In this document: in pieces, positions 7,901 to 15,077 of the stretch
How the letters are laid out: each line of letters starts with the position of its first letter
Position numbering within the stretch: the first letter of the stretch is position 1
NCBI GenBank assembly: GCA_937930275.1
Contig: CALGLM010000239.1
Span: 1 to 26,269, forward strand
Reading direction: 5' to 3'
Length of the DNA stretch: 26,269 bases
Source: an uncultured Ignavibacteria bacterium
GTDB lineage: Bacteria > Bacteroidota > Ignavibacteria > Ignavibacteriales > Melioribacteraceae
Notes under the pieces: generated by a model
Seen by the model: the letters and a program-made list of their open reading frames with translations, nothing else
What the model was told of the DNA's origin: nothing
The model's database searches: none
Made by a program: the position numbers and the translations under genes

Positions 7901-9328
7901 TTACTTACTTAATCTTGCTTTCAAAAAGTTAATCGATACTTTAGGATAATGAACAACCTGCTCTACTATCATTTTTGCTAAATATTTCGGATACCTTTTT
8001 ATAAAATACCAGATATTGCCTGATTCAAATACGTATTTGTATTCCAACTTATTTTTAATTGTAGCAAATTCTTCAGATGATAAATGTTTTGTTTTTACAT
8101 TCACTTCCCAACAATTATATTTATTATAGTCATATAAGTTGGTTATTAAACCTTGTTCTAATAATTCCTGCCTTAATACGGTTTTTGGATACGGAGTAAG
8201 TGTGAAAAATATTGGTAAAGTAATACCTATTTTTAAAGCATAGTTGTATGTTTCAATTAACGATTTTTCACTATCATCAGGCAGACCGATAATTAGTCCC
8301 CCGACAACAATAATATCTAAATCTTTTAGTTCACCGACAACTTTTTCGGTTAAATCTACTTTAAGCTGGTTATCTTTATGTAAAAATTCCAATCCTGATT
8401 GAGTGTTATTTTCAATACCTAAAAACACCACAAAAACACCTGCTTCTTTCATTAATTTAAGTAATTCGCTGTTATTGCTTAATCCTTTTACGCTTGCTTG
8501 CAAAGCTAATTTTAAATTTAATCTTTCCTTTATAATTGCCTTACATATCTCGGTAAATCTTTTGCTATCTAAAGTAATATTATCATCGACTAAAAAAACA
8601 GCTTCGGCTCCGTTTTCTTTTGCATTTTTCAAATCTGCAATTATTCTGTCTATCTGGAATTTTCGGAATGATTTGGAATACATCAACCTAATGCTGCAGA
8701 AATTGCAATCATATGTACACCCTCTCGAAGTTTCCGCAACATCTGCTTTCCAACCTAAAATATGAAAATCATCTTTTAAAATTCTCGATTTTCTATCGGG
8801 TAGTTTTAAATCATTTAAGTTTATTAAATCTGCTTGCGGATTGTGAATTATTTCATCTCCTTTTTTGTACGTAATATTATTTACTGCAGAAAAGTCCTTT
8901 TTATAATAAACCGATTCTACTAATTGGTTAAAAGCAATTTCTCCTTCGCCCCGCATAATTAAATCAAAATTTTCGGAGCCTTTTCTTCCGTAAAATTCAT
9001 CGTAAGTTACAGTAGGATGATAACCGCCTAATACCGTTAAAATATTTTTATTAAATTCTTTAACTATTTTAGCGTACTTAAAAACAACAGCTTCCTGAAA
9101 AATCATTGCACTAAAACCAACAATTTCGGGTTTATAAGTATTTATTGTATTACTAAAAATTTTATCGGGATTTTTTGCAATTACTAAATCAATTATTTTA
9201 ACTTCGCAAATATCTTTATTTAAATTTGCCGCAATTGAACTTAAACCTAAATTAGGAACTTTTGCCCATCTATTAAAACCTAAAAGTGTTCTTTGATTGG
9301 CTACTAATAAAACTTTTATTTTTTCCAC
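7901..9328 (-). CDS. B12-binding-type radical SAM protein
   Basis: A 475-residue protein. The N-terminal ~150 residues form a cobalamin-binding-like Rossmann domain (VGFSAM near 70-75, GGYHPT at 101-106, RGEGE at 126-130) but lack the DxHxxG axial-ligand motif, as is usual for this class. The radical SAM core begins SRGCTYDCNFCS with the [4Fe-4S] cysteines C204, C208 and C211; LVDDNI and FLGIENN follow as later strands of the barrel. The C-terminus is basic and may bind a substrate or membrane. Family members methylate or rearrange unactivated carbons in lipid, pigment and natural-product pathways (BchE and HpnR are examples); the substrate here is unknown. The start is GTG, with an in-frame TAA immediately before it, so no upstream start is possible. 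The neighbour downstream is the duplicated transporter. Confidence 0.9.
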   Translation of the reverse strand: MEKIKVLLVANQRTLLGFNRWAKVPNLGLSSIAANLNKDICEVKIIDLVIAKNPDKIFSNTINTYKPEIVGFSAMIFQEAVVFKYAKIVKEFNKNILTVLGGYHPTVTYDEFYGRKGSENFDLIMRGEGEIAFNQLVESVYYKKDFSAVNNITYKKGDEIIHNPQADLINLNDLKLPDRKSRILKDDFHILGWKADVAETSRGCTYDCNFCSIRLMYSKSFRKFQIDRIIADLKNAKENGAEAVFLVDDNITLDSKRFTEICKAIIKERLNLKLALQASVKGLSNNSELLKLMKEAGVFVVFLGIENNTQSGLEFLHKDNQLKVDLTEKVVGELKDLDIIVVGGLIIGLPDDSEKSLIETYNYALKIGITLPIFFTLTPYPKTVLRQELLEQGLITNLYDYNKYNCWEVNVKTKHLSSEEFATIKNKLEYKYVFESGNIWYFIKRYPKYLAKMIVEQVVHYPKVSINFLKARLSK

Positions 9329-9509
9329 TTATAAACCAATTATTGTTTTACTAATATATTCATTTCAAATTTTAGTTACAAATTTGTTATTATATTAAAT
9401 CAATTTATTTCTTTATAATTAATTTATATAATAATACGTCTTATTCTATTTATTATTTAAAATATTTTTTGTATAATTAAAAATTAAGAAAAATAAAATT
9501 GGAATTAAT

Positions 9510-9776
9510 ATGACAACATTACCTCCTCCGAGTATAAAACAGTATGATAACAACACAGTTGAAAAAAAAGCTTATAACTTAGCTAATTCGTTCGATAAAT
9601 ATTTACCTATTCCTAACGATAGAAATAGATTAGGTTTTAATATTTACAGAAATTTAATAGGTGAAGGCGAAACCCCCGAAATAATTGTTAAATCGGGTAA
9701 ATATAAGTTGGAAGGAATTGATAAAGATGAATTTATTAAACTATTAAGCGCTGAAATTGCCAAATTAAAAGTTTAA
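9510..9776 (+). CDS. Small hypothetical protein (88 aa)
   Basis: I do not recognise this protein. It is 88 residues, soluble, with neither a signal peptide nor cysteine. The N-terminus is proline-rich (MTTLPPPSIKQY); a segment rich in Asn/Arg (PNDRNRLGFNIYRNL) follows, then a short beta-like part (EIIVKSGKYKLEGI) and a C-terminal helix (DEFIKLLSAEIAKLKV). Coding is supported by regular codon use like its neighbours, an ATG start and an amphipathic C-terminal helix. A TATAAT hexamer at 9472-9477 is a possible -10 element, but I see no matching -35. The 3' end overlaps the convergent LOG gene by 12 bp. It is transcribed alone, with its own promoter region shared with the divergent radical SAM gene. 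Confidence 0.65.
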   Translation: MTTLPPPSIKQYDNNTVEKKAYNLANSFDKYLPIPNDRNRLGFNIYRNLIGEGETPEIIVKSGKYKLEGIDKDEFIKLLSAEIAKLKV

Positions 9777-10427
9777 GTCCGGCATTTTATCTCTGTAATA
9801 ATTATAAAAAATTTCACCAATTTCTTTCGGATTGTCAGTAACTATAAAACTTTCAATATCTTTGGCGTCAACATATCCAAATTCGTGCTGAACTTTTGTA
9901 AGCCAATTAATTAAACCGCTCCAATAAACTGTACCGACAAGTATTACCGGTACTTTTTTAGTATTATATATCCTTCTTTGGGCAAGCACGGTAAAAAGTT
10001 CGTCTAATGTTCCAAATCCGCCCGGCATTATTACATAACCAAGGGCAATTTTAGTCATACATATCTTACGAAAAGTGAAGTATTTAAATCTAATATCTTT
10101 ATCTCTATCAAGGTACTTTGATGCCGGAAAATCACCCGCCATATTAACGCCGGCACTGCTTCCAAAATTTTCGGCAGCTCCTCTATTGGCAGCTTCCATT
10201 AATCCGGGGCCCCCTCCCGTTATTATACCAAAATTTTTATTTACAAGTTCTGCCGCAATATTGTATGAAAGTTTGTAGTAAAAATCTTCGTCTTTGGCTT
10301 TGCTTGCTCCAAAAATTACTACACTTGGTTTTATATGTAAAAGCTTGCTTATTCCGTCAAAATAATCTTGCGTATAATCAACAAGCCTATTAAATTCGTC
10401 ATTAATTAACTTACTGCTAAAATTCAT
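9765..10427 (-). CDS. LOG-family (TIGR00730-type) nucleotide phosphoribohydrolase-like protein
   Basis: A 220-residue Rossmann-fold protein of the LOG family, often mis-annotated as lysine decarboxylase. The two family signatures are present: GGGPGLMEA (71-79) and PGGFGTLDE (135-143), the latter including the catalytic glutamate region. Known members hydrolyse nucleoside 5'-monophosphates to the base and ribose 5-phosphate (cytokinin activation in plants, nucleotide turnover in bacteria). The substrate here is not determinable from sequence. The ribosome site AGGAG lies 5 nt from the ATG and overlaps the end of the upstream gene, whose stop is 10 nt before this start; the two are likely one operon. 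Length matches the family. Confidence 0.9.
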   Translation of the reverse strand: MNFSSKLINDEFNRLVDYTQDYFDGISKLLHIKPSVVIFGASKAKDEDFYYKLSYNIAAELVNKNFGIITGGGPGLMEAANRGAAENFGSSAGVNMAGDFPASKYLDRDKDIRFKYFTFRKICMTKIALGYVIMPGGFGTLDELFTVLAQRRIYNTKKVPVILVGTVYWSGLINWLTKVQHEFGYVDAKDIESFIVTDNPKEIGEIFYNYYRDKMPDLNF

Positions 10428-10437
10428 TTGTACTCCT

Positions 10438-10896
10438 CTATTCTGCTCGGTAATTTATTTTATCGTAATCCGGTTTCACAAAAGTTGTGTTTGTCGGATA
10501 ATATCGGGCGACATAAGGGATGTCATCTTTTCTTAAGTTTTTATTTACAATAACATATCTGCTTGCATTAAATTCTCTATCTGGTTCGTTTCTTTTTTCT
10601 CTTCTTTTTTTCTCTTCTTTTTTAGAATACTCTTCTCCCACGGTAGTTAATTTGTATTTATTTTTAACAACCGGTATTTCAGGTTCTTTTCTTCTTTCAT
10701 GTGTTCTTTTTTTCTTTTTATGTTTATCGTGTTGCTTTTCGGGTAATTTTGTAACAATTTTAGATTCCGCTTTTTCTTCCGGAATTTCTGTTTTAACCAC
10801 AAATACTCGTTTAACAACATTAGAAACCAAAACAACAATGACCAAAAAACCTGTTGTATATAACAATATAGTAGATATTATCGGTACTAATTCCAT
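10438..10896 (-). CDS. Hypothetical single-pass membrane protein with Lys/Arg-rich domain
   Basis: I do not recognise the family. From the ATG at 10896 the product is 152 residues: one transmembrane helix close to the N-terminus (about residues 5-27, IISTILLYTTGFLVIVVLV), then an extremely basic, charged stretch with runs such as KHKKKKRTHERRKEPE and KKEEKKRREKRNEPDRE, then an aromatic tail (YVARYYPTNTTF). A TTG at 10929 would add 11 residues; I prefer the ATG, because nothing resembling a ribosome site favours the TTG. The basic region could bind nucleic acid, anionic lipid or a partner protein, but that is inference. The downstream LOG gene starts 10 nt after its stop. Confidence 0.6.
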   Translation of the reverse strand: MELVPIISTILLYTTGFLVIVVLVSNVVKRVFVVKTEIPEEKAESKIVTKLPEKQHDKHKKKKRTHERRKEPEIPVVKNKYKLTTVGEEYSKKEEKKRREKRNEPDREFNASRYVIVNKNLRKDDIPYVARYYPTNTTFVKPDYDKINYRAE

Positions 10897-10943
10897 TATT
10901 TTCGCATATTTAACAAATACTACATACAAATATCACGCCAATG

Positions 10944-11009
10944 CTATTTTCTGTACAATAATGTATCATTTTAATACTATTTTCAGTTTTTATTTGTATC
11001 ATTTTGAGA
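10944..11009. repeat. Imperfect 33-bp tandem repeat between divergent genes
   Basis: Two adjacent 33-bp units (10944-10976 and 10977-11009) share the ends CTATTTTC and GTATCATTTT and agree at about 23 of 33 positions; the middles differ. The identical TGTATCATTTT blocks sit at 10962-10972 and 10995-11005, about three helical turns apart. The location is the shared upstream region of the basic membrane protein and the TerB-like gene. AT-richness raises the chance background. Confidence 0.4.
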
Positions 11010-11117
11010 TAATTATTAAAATAAAACACTTTTTTTATTTTCACTTTTATTATACAATATTTTGTATTAAATTAACATAATTAAATTAAACATTTGTTTT
11101 ATAAGGAGTTAATCTAT

Positions 11118-11525
11118 TTGAATGTATTAGATAAAAGTCATTATTTTAGGGGCGTTCTGCTGTTAATGCGTAAAGATTTCAAAGTATCCCCCGAAGAAAA
11201 AAAATTTGTTTTTAAACTGGGTAAAACTCTTGGGTTTGATAGAGAATTTGTTGACGACTCCATAAAAGATATTTTATATAATGAATTTATTGACGAAAAA
11301 CCGCCTAAATTTACTGATCCAAAAATTGCCGAGTGTTTTATAAAAGACGGTATGCGACTTATTGTTTCTGACCACGCAATTGATCCAAACGAGATGAAAT
11401 TTTTGGAAAAAACTGCTCAGGCTAATTCTTTAAATAAAGATTGGTTTGAAACAGTAATAAATACTGAAAAGAACAATGTTTACAACGATGAATTGGATTT
11501 GGAAATTAAATCGTTTATAGAGTGA
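11118..11525 (+). CDS. TerB-like (tellurite-resistance-type) domain protein
   Basis: I place the start at a TTG (11118), because AAGGAG at 11103-11108 is an excellent ribosome site nine bases before it; an ATG at 11094 lies upstream of that site. The product is 135 residues, all helical and acidic. Two related segments, DFKVSPEEKKFVFKLGKTLGF and DHAIDPNEMKFLEKTAQANSL, each place acidic residues in a loop before a helix, the pattern of TerB/DjlA-like folds. Such domains occur in stress and metal-response proteins; a specific role is not known. It is monocistronic, facing the rpmE gene. It could also be an unrelated helical-repeat protein, so the family call is moderate. Confidence 0.6.
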   Translation: MNVLDKSHYFRGVLLLMRKDFKVSPEEKKFVFKLGKTLGFDREFVDDSIKDILYNEFIDEKPPKFTDPKIAECFIKDGMRLIVSDHAIDPNEMKFLEKTAQANSLNKDWFETVINTEKNNVYNDELDLEIKSFIE

Positions 11526-11583
11526 TTTTTGGTAAAATGTAAGTGAGGGGAAAACTATCTAAAAATTTAATACTATTTAAAAT

Positions 11584-11611
11584 AAAAAAAGGGCTGATAA
11601 ACAACCCCTTA
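11584..11611 (-). terminator. Intrinsic terminator of rpmE
   Basis: On the minus strand a short stem, AAGGG ... CCCTT (arms 11606-11610 and 11589-11593), is followed directly by seven T residues. It lies 24 nt past the rpmE stop. The stem is only 5 bp, so efficiency may be modest. Confidence 0.65.
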
Positions 11612-11634
11612 ATATAACAGAACACTTATAAAAA

Positions 11635-11838
11635 TTATGCTTTTTTGCCGTATTTTTTCATAAATCTTTCAACTCTACCTGTCGAGTCAATCATCTTTTG
11701 CTTGCCGGTAAAAAACGGATGGCATGCAGAGCAGATTTCTAATTTAATCTGACTTGATGTCGAACTGGTCTCAAAAGTATTTCCGCATACGCATGTTACC
11801 GTACATTTTCTATAAGCAGGATGAATACCTTTTTTCAT
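11635..11838 (-). CDS. rpmE: 50S ribosomal protein L31, zinc-binding form
   Basis: A 67-residue protein beginning [12 protein letters not shown], the standard L31 start, and ending [10 protein letters not shown]. Four cysteines (C16, C18, C36, C39) form the zinc site of the C+ form of L31, so this is the zinc-replete paralogue rather than the zinc-independent YtiA form. It sits at the subunit interface of the large ribosomal subunit. AGGAG is about nine bases before the ATG. It follows the anti-sigma gene by 81 nt on the same strand, with a hairpin between them, so it may have its own promoter. Confidence 0.97.
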   Translation of the reverse strand: MKKGIHPAYRKCTVTCVCGNTFETSSTSSQIKLEICSACHPFFTGKQKMIDSTGRVERFMKKYGKKA

Positions 11839-11887
11839 TTAAACACATCTCCTAAAAATTAAGACTATAAATTTAATACAATTTTTG

Positions 11888-11923
11888 ATAAAAATCAAAT
11901 AAGTTATTTAATTTGATTTTTAT
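11888..11923 (-). terminator. AT-only hairpin at the end of the anti-sigma gene
   Basis: A perfect 13-bp inverted repeat, ATAAAAATCAAAT (11888-11900) and ATTTGATTTTTAT (11911-11923) with a 10-nt loop. One arm includes the stop codon of the anti-sigma gene. On the minus strand the descending arm is U-rich, so it could act as a weak terminator or 3'-end stabiliser before rpmE. Confidence 0.45.
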
Positions 11924-12567
11924 TTGTTGCTTTTTTTTAGCGAATCCATCCGTGCTTTTAACTGTTTAACATCTTCTTTTTTATTTGGCTTAACCAAAAA
12001 TTCGTCAAAAGGATAATAATTATCGCCGTCACTCACTAATCTTACTCTTGTATTTCCGCCGCTAACGCTTTGGTCTCCGCTAATCACTTTATCCAAATCT
12101 ACCGACTTTGAATCGTCAAGCGGAAATTTATTTTGTGTTTTTGTAACAACATCATTATTCTGTACAACAACAGCATATGTTTTCTTTTCAACTTTAACAG
12201 AATTATTCTGCTTTTCTGTTCCTATACCCGCATTGTTCACAATAATTTCTTGAATTTGTAACGTGTCGTGGGATTTATTATTTGCAGCTATTTTAATCGG
12301 CTTATCAAATAAAAACGAATCATCATAACCCGAAAAATTAAATACAAAAAATATTAACACCACCGCAACAGTAACTGCAGCCGGAGTAAAAATATAAAGC
12401 CACTTACTAAAAGAATGTTCTTCTTTTTTCTCAAAATTTCCGTTTTTGATTTTAACCATAAGGTTAAATTCAAAATTATCAGGAGCATCAATTTTGGGGA
12501 GCTCTTTAAGGGATTTGATTAATGATTCAAACTCTTTTTCTTTCATATCGTATAAATTGTTGTTCAT
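11920..12567 (-). CDS. Putative membrane anti-sigma factor
   Basis: A 215-residue protein from the ATG at 12567 (AAAGAG eight bases upstream). A GTG at 12573 would overlap the sigma stop as TAGTG and add two residues. The N-terminal ~55 residues are charged and helical (KEKEFESLIKSLKELPKI), the right size for a cytoplasmic sigma-binding domain. One transmembrane helix follows (about 56-78, WLYIFTPAAVTVAVVLIFF), then a ~135-residue low-complexity periplasmic part ending in a basic KKEDVKQLKARMD tail. There is no HxxxCxxC zinc motif, so it is not a classic zinc-type anti-sigma factor. The functional call rests mainly on its place directly after the ECF sigma gene. Predicted role: hold the sigma factor at the membrane until a signal triggers release. 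Confidence 0.7.
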   Translation of the reverse strand: MNNNLYDMKEKEFESLIKSLKELPKIDAPDNFEFNLMVKIKNGNFEKKEEHSFSKWLYIFTPAAVTVAVVLIFFVFNFSGYDDSFLFDKPIKIAANNKSHDTLQIQEIIVNNAGIGTEKQNNSVKVEKKTYAVVVQNNDVVTKTQNKFPLDDSKSVDLDKVISGDQSVSGGNTRVRLVSDGDNYYPFDEFLVKPNKKEDVKQLKARMDSLKKSNK

Positions 12568-12572
12568 AGGCA

Positions 12573-13160
12573 CTACTCTTTATATATATTTTTAAGAAGT
12601 TTTTGAAGTCTTGTTCTACCTCTATTAATTCGTGATTTTACGGTACCGATCGATAAATCTTTTATTTCCGCAATCTCTTCGTACGAAAAACCTTGAATAT
12701 CTCTTAATATTACTACGTCACGATATACCGGTCTAACTTTTAACAACGCTTTTTGTATCATTTCGTTTTTAATTTTACCGTCTAAAATCGCATCCGGTTG
12801 TAAAATAGAACTATCCTCTATTTGTAAAGGTTGTTCGTCCGCATCACTATTACTTAAAGATAGAATATTTCTTCGTTTTCTTCTTTTTAATTCGTTCTTG
12901 GCTAAATTTCCCGCAATGGTATAAATCCAAGTGGAAAACTTTGCAAACGATTTATACGAATCTTTGTTCAAATAAAACTTAATCATTGTTTCCTGAACAA
13001 TATCCGCACAAACGTTTCTATCGCCTACAAAACGATACACATAATTCATTAAAGGATCTTTGTATCGTTTAACTAAAGCTTCGTAATACTCAATCGCATT
13101 AGTTTCTTGATATTTTGCGATTAATTCTTCGTCGCTATACTCTGTTATTTTCTTTTCCAA
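12573..13160 (-). CDS. ECF-type RNA polymerase sigma factor
   Basis: A 195-residue sigma-70 family protein of the extracytoplasmic-function group. Region 2 spans YRFVGDRNVCADIVQETMIKFY and the -10-recognition part FSTWIYTIAGNLAKNE, followed by basic KRRKRR. Region 4 near the C-terminus has the helix-turn-helix FSYEEIAEIKDLSIGTVKSRINRGR that reads the -35 element. There is no region 1.1 or 3, as expected for ECF factors. The only sensible start is a TTG at 13160: an in-frame TAG lies four codons upstream and the next ATG is inside region 2. I see no strong ribosome site. recN lies 61 nt upstream on the same strand and the putative anti-sigma gene starts within a few bases of its stop. Confidence 0.93.
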   Translation of the reverse strand: MEKKITEYSDEELIAKYQETNAIEYYEALVKRYKDPLMNYVYRFVGDRNVCADIVQETMIKFYLNKDSYKSFAKFSTWIYTIAGNLAKNELKRRKRRNILSLSNSDADEQPLQIEDSSILQPDAILDGKIKNEMIQKALLKVRPVYRDVVILRDIQGFSYEEIAEIKDLSIGTVKSRINRGRTRLQKLLKNIYKE

Positions 13161-13221
13161 TATATTATACTAATCCGTATTTAAATTGTTTCAAAATTTT
13201 TAATAATGGAATCGTCTTTTT

Positions 13222-14928
13222 TTATTTTCCGAATTCAATCAATTCTTTTGCCGTCATCAAACCTGTTTCCGTAATCTCTTCTCCGCTTAAAAGTTTTGCA
13301 ACTTCTTTTAATCGTTCGTCTTCGCTTAGTTTTCGAACAACGCTTATAACTCTATCATTAACCACATTTTTTTCTACTGCATAATGAGTGTTAGCCAAAG
13401 CAGCTATTTGAGGCAAATGGGTGATTGCTATTATTTGATGATACGAAGCGAGCTTTTTTAAAGCTAAACCAACTTTTTGCCCTATCCTACCACTTACGCC
13501 GGTATCAATTTCATCAAAAATTAGCAAAGGCAATGTTTCATTTTTTGCCAACGAGGTTTTTAATGCAAGCATAACTCTACTAATTTCACCGCCGCTTGCA
13601 ACTTTTACTAATGGTTTTGGTAGCTCACCCATATTTGTAGATATAAAAAACTCTACTTCATCAATTCCGTTATTATTGTAGTTATACTTACTGTCATCAA
13701 CAATTATATATTTATCGGTTCCGTTTGCCGATCTATTTGTAACGGATACTTCAAAATTTGAATAATTTATACCCAAATCTTTTAATGAGTCTTCAATTTC
13801 ACTTTTTAAAAGTTCGCTTCCTTTTATTCTTTTTACATTTATCTCTTTTGCAATTATACCGGCTTCATTTCTTAAAAACTCCAATCTGCCGGTAAGCTCG
13901 CTAATCTTATCTCCGAAATTTGAAACAAGTTCAACTTCATTTTTAATTTTTTCTTTATATTCTAAGACTGCAGCTATATTACCGCCATATTTTTTTTTCA
14001 ATCTATTAAAACTATTTAATCGCCCTCTTATTTCTTCAAGTTTATTTGGGTCTAAATCAACTTTATTTAAATAACTTCTCGAAAATTCGGCTATATCCTG
14101 CACCATTGCCAATATCGATTCGCTTTCGTTTATTTTCTCGTTATACTTACCGTCAATTTTAGATAACTCATATAAAAAACCTTTAACTATATTGATATTA
14201 TCAAAAACAGAATTTTCGGAATCGTATAGTTGATTAAAAATATTTGTGTTTAACTCGGTTAATCTTTCGGCATTTTCCAACAATATTAGCTCGTTTTGCA
14301 ATTCCTCTTCTTCACCCAAATTTGGAGCTACTTCATTAATTTCTTTAAGCTGAAAATTATATAAATCGAATTTTTCTTTAGCTAATGATTCTTTGTTGAT
14401 AAGTGAATCCAACTCATTTTTAACTTTATTAATATCCGCAATTATTTTTCTATAACTACTTTTAATTTCTTCTAAATTAATATACTCGTCCAAAAATTCA
14501 ATATGCTTTTCGTTTTTCAATAAAGATTGATGTTCGTGTTGACCGTGTAAATCAACAAGCAAATCACCGATTTCTTTTAATGTGTTTAAGTTTACCGGTG
14601 TATCATTTAAAAAAATTCTATTTGTCCCCTTTACTGAAATTTCTCGTCTTATTATTAACTCATCTGAGTATTCAATTTCATTTTCATCTAATACGTAAGA
14701 AACTTTTTTATTATTTTTAATATCAAAAACGCCCTCAATTATAGCTTTTGGGGAATCTCTTCTCACAACTTCCGTACTTGCACGGTCTCCCAATAAAATT
14801 CCCATAGCATCAATTAAAATTGATTTACCGGCTCCTGTTTCGCCGGTAATAATGTTTAATCCTTGCTCAAATTCTACCGTAATGCTTTCAATAAGTGCGT
14901 AATCTTTTATGTACAGAGATTTCAACAT
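13222..14928 (-). CDS. recN: DNA repair protein RecN
   Basis: A 568-residue SMC-like ATPase, normal length for RecN. Walker A is GETGAGKS (29-36). The middle is a long coiled coil, shorter than in SMC proteins. The C-terminal ATPase half has the ABC signature region VASGGEISRVMLAL, Walker B LLIFDEIDTGVSG and the ITHLPQIAA switch. Known role: binds and holds DNA ends or sister chromatids during double-strand-break repair by the RecFOR/RecA route. The start MLKSLYIKDYALIE is the canonical RecN start. It is the first gene ahead of the sigma/anti-sigma pair and has a terminator-like hairpin of the preceding T9SS gene just upstream. Confidence 0.97.
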   Translation of the reverse strand: MLKSLYIKDYALIESITVEFEQGLNIITGETGAGKSILIDAMGILLGDRASTEVVRRDSPKAIIEGVFDIKNNKKVSYVLDENEIEYSDELIIRREISVKGTNRIFLNDTPVNLNTLKEIGDLLVDLHGQHEHQSLLKNEKHIEFLDEYINLEEIKSSYRKIIADINKVKNELDSLINKESLAKEKFDLYNFQLKEINEVAPNLGEEEELQNELILLENAERLTELNTNIFNQLYDSENSVFDNINIVKGFLYELSKIDGKYNEKINESESILAMVQDIAEFSRSYLNKVDLDPNKLEEIRGRLNSFNRLKKKYGGNIAAVLEYKEKIKNEVELVSNFGDKISELTGRLEFLRNEAGIIAKEINVKRIKGSELLKSEIEDSLKDLGINYSNFEVSVTNRSANGTDKYIIVDDSKYNYNNNGIDEVEFFISTNMGELPKPLVKVASGGEISRVMLALKTSLAKNETLPLLIFDEIDTGVSGRIGQKVGLALKKLASYHQIIAITHLPQIAALANTHYAVEKNVVNDRVISVVRKLSEDERLKEVAKLLSGEEITETGLMTAKELIEFGK

Positions 14929-15017
14929 ACTTCTTGATATCTAAATTTAATTTCAAACTTTAAATTTAAGCTAAAATTTTTATTATTCAAAAATTTTTCT
15001 TATATGCAATAAACAAA

Positions 15018-15060
15018 AAAAGGGCAAACGCTCAATTATAAAATTTCACGTTTACCCTTT
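15018..15060 (-). terminator. Intrinsic terminator after the repeat-containing T9SS gene
   Basis: Arms AAAGGGTAAACG and CGTTTGCCCTTT (minus strand; 15060-15049 and 15030-15019) form a 12-bp stem with one U.G wobble and an 18-nt loop, followed by a run of T residues. It lies 17 nt past the stop at 15078 and insulates recN. The wobble is a C-A mismatch on the plus strand, so the hairpin suits minus-strand RNA. Confidence 0.85.
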
Positions 15061-15077
15061 ATAACTAGGGGGTGATG

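Noticed and set aside
9378..9387. Palindrome ACAAATTTGT between the radical SAM gene and the small gene
   Set aside because: A 10-bp AT-rich palindrome is expected by chance in DNA of this composition; no flanking symmetry extends it.
10520..11080. A 186-codon plus-strand frame over the basic membrane protein gene
   Set aside because: It is the complement of a Lys/Glu-rich coding frame, giving a Phe/Leu/Ser-rich translation with no start signal; the minus-strand gene has operon spacing to LOG.
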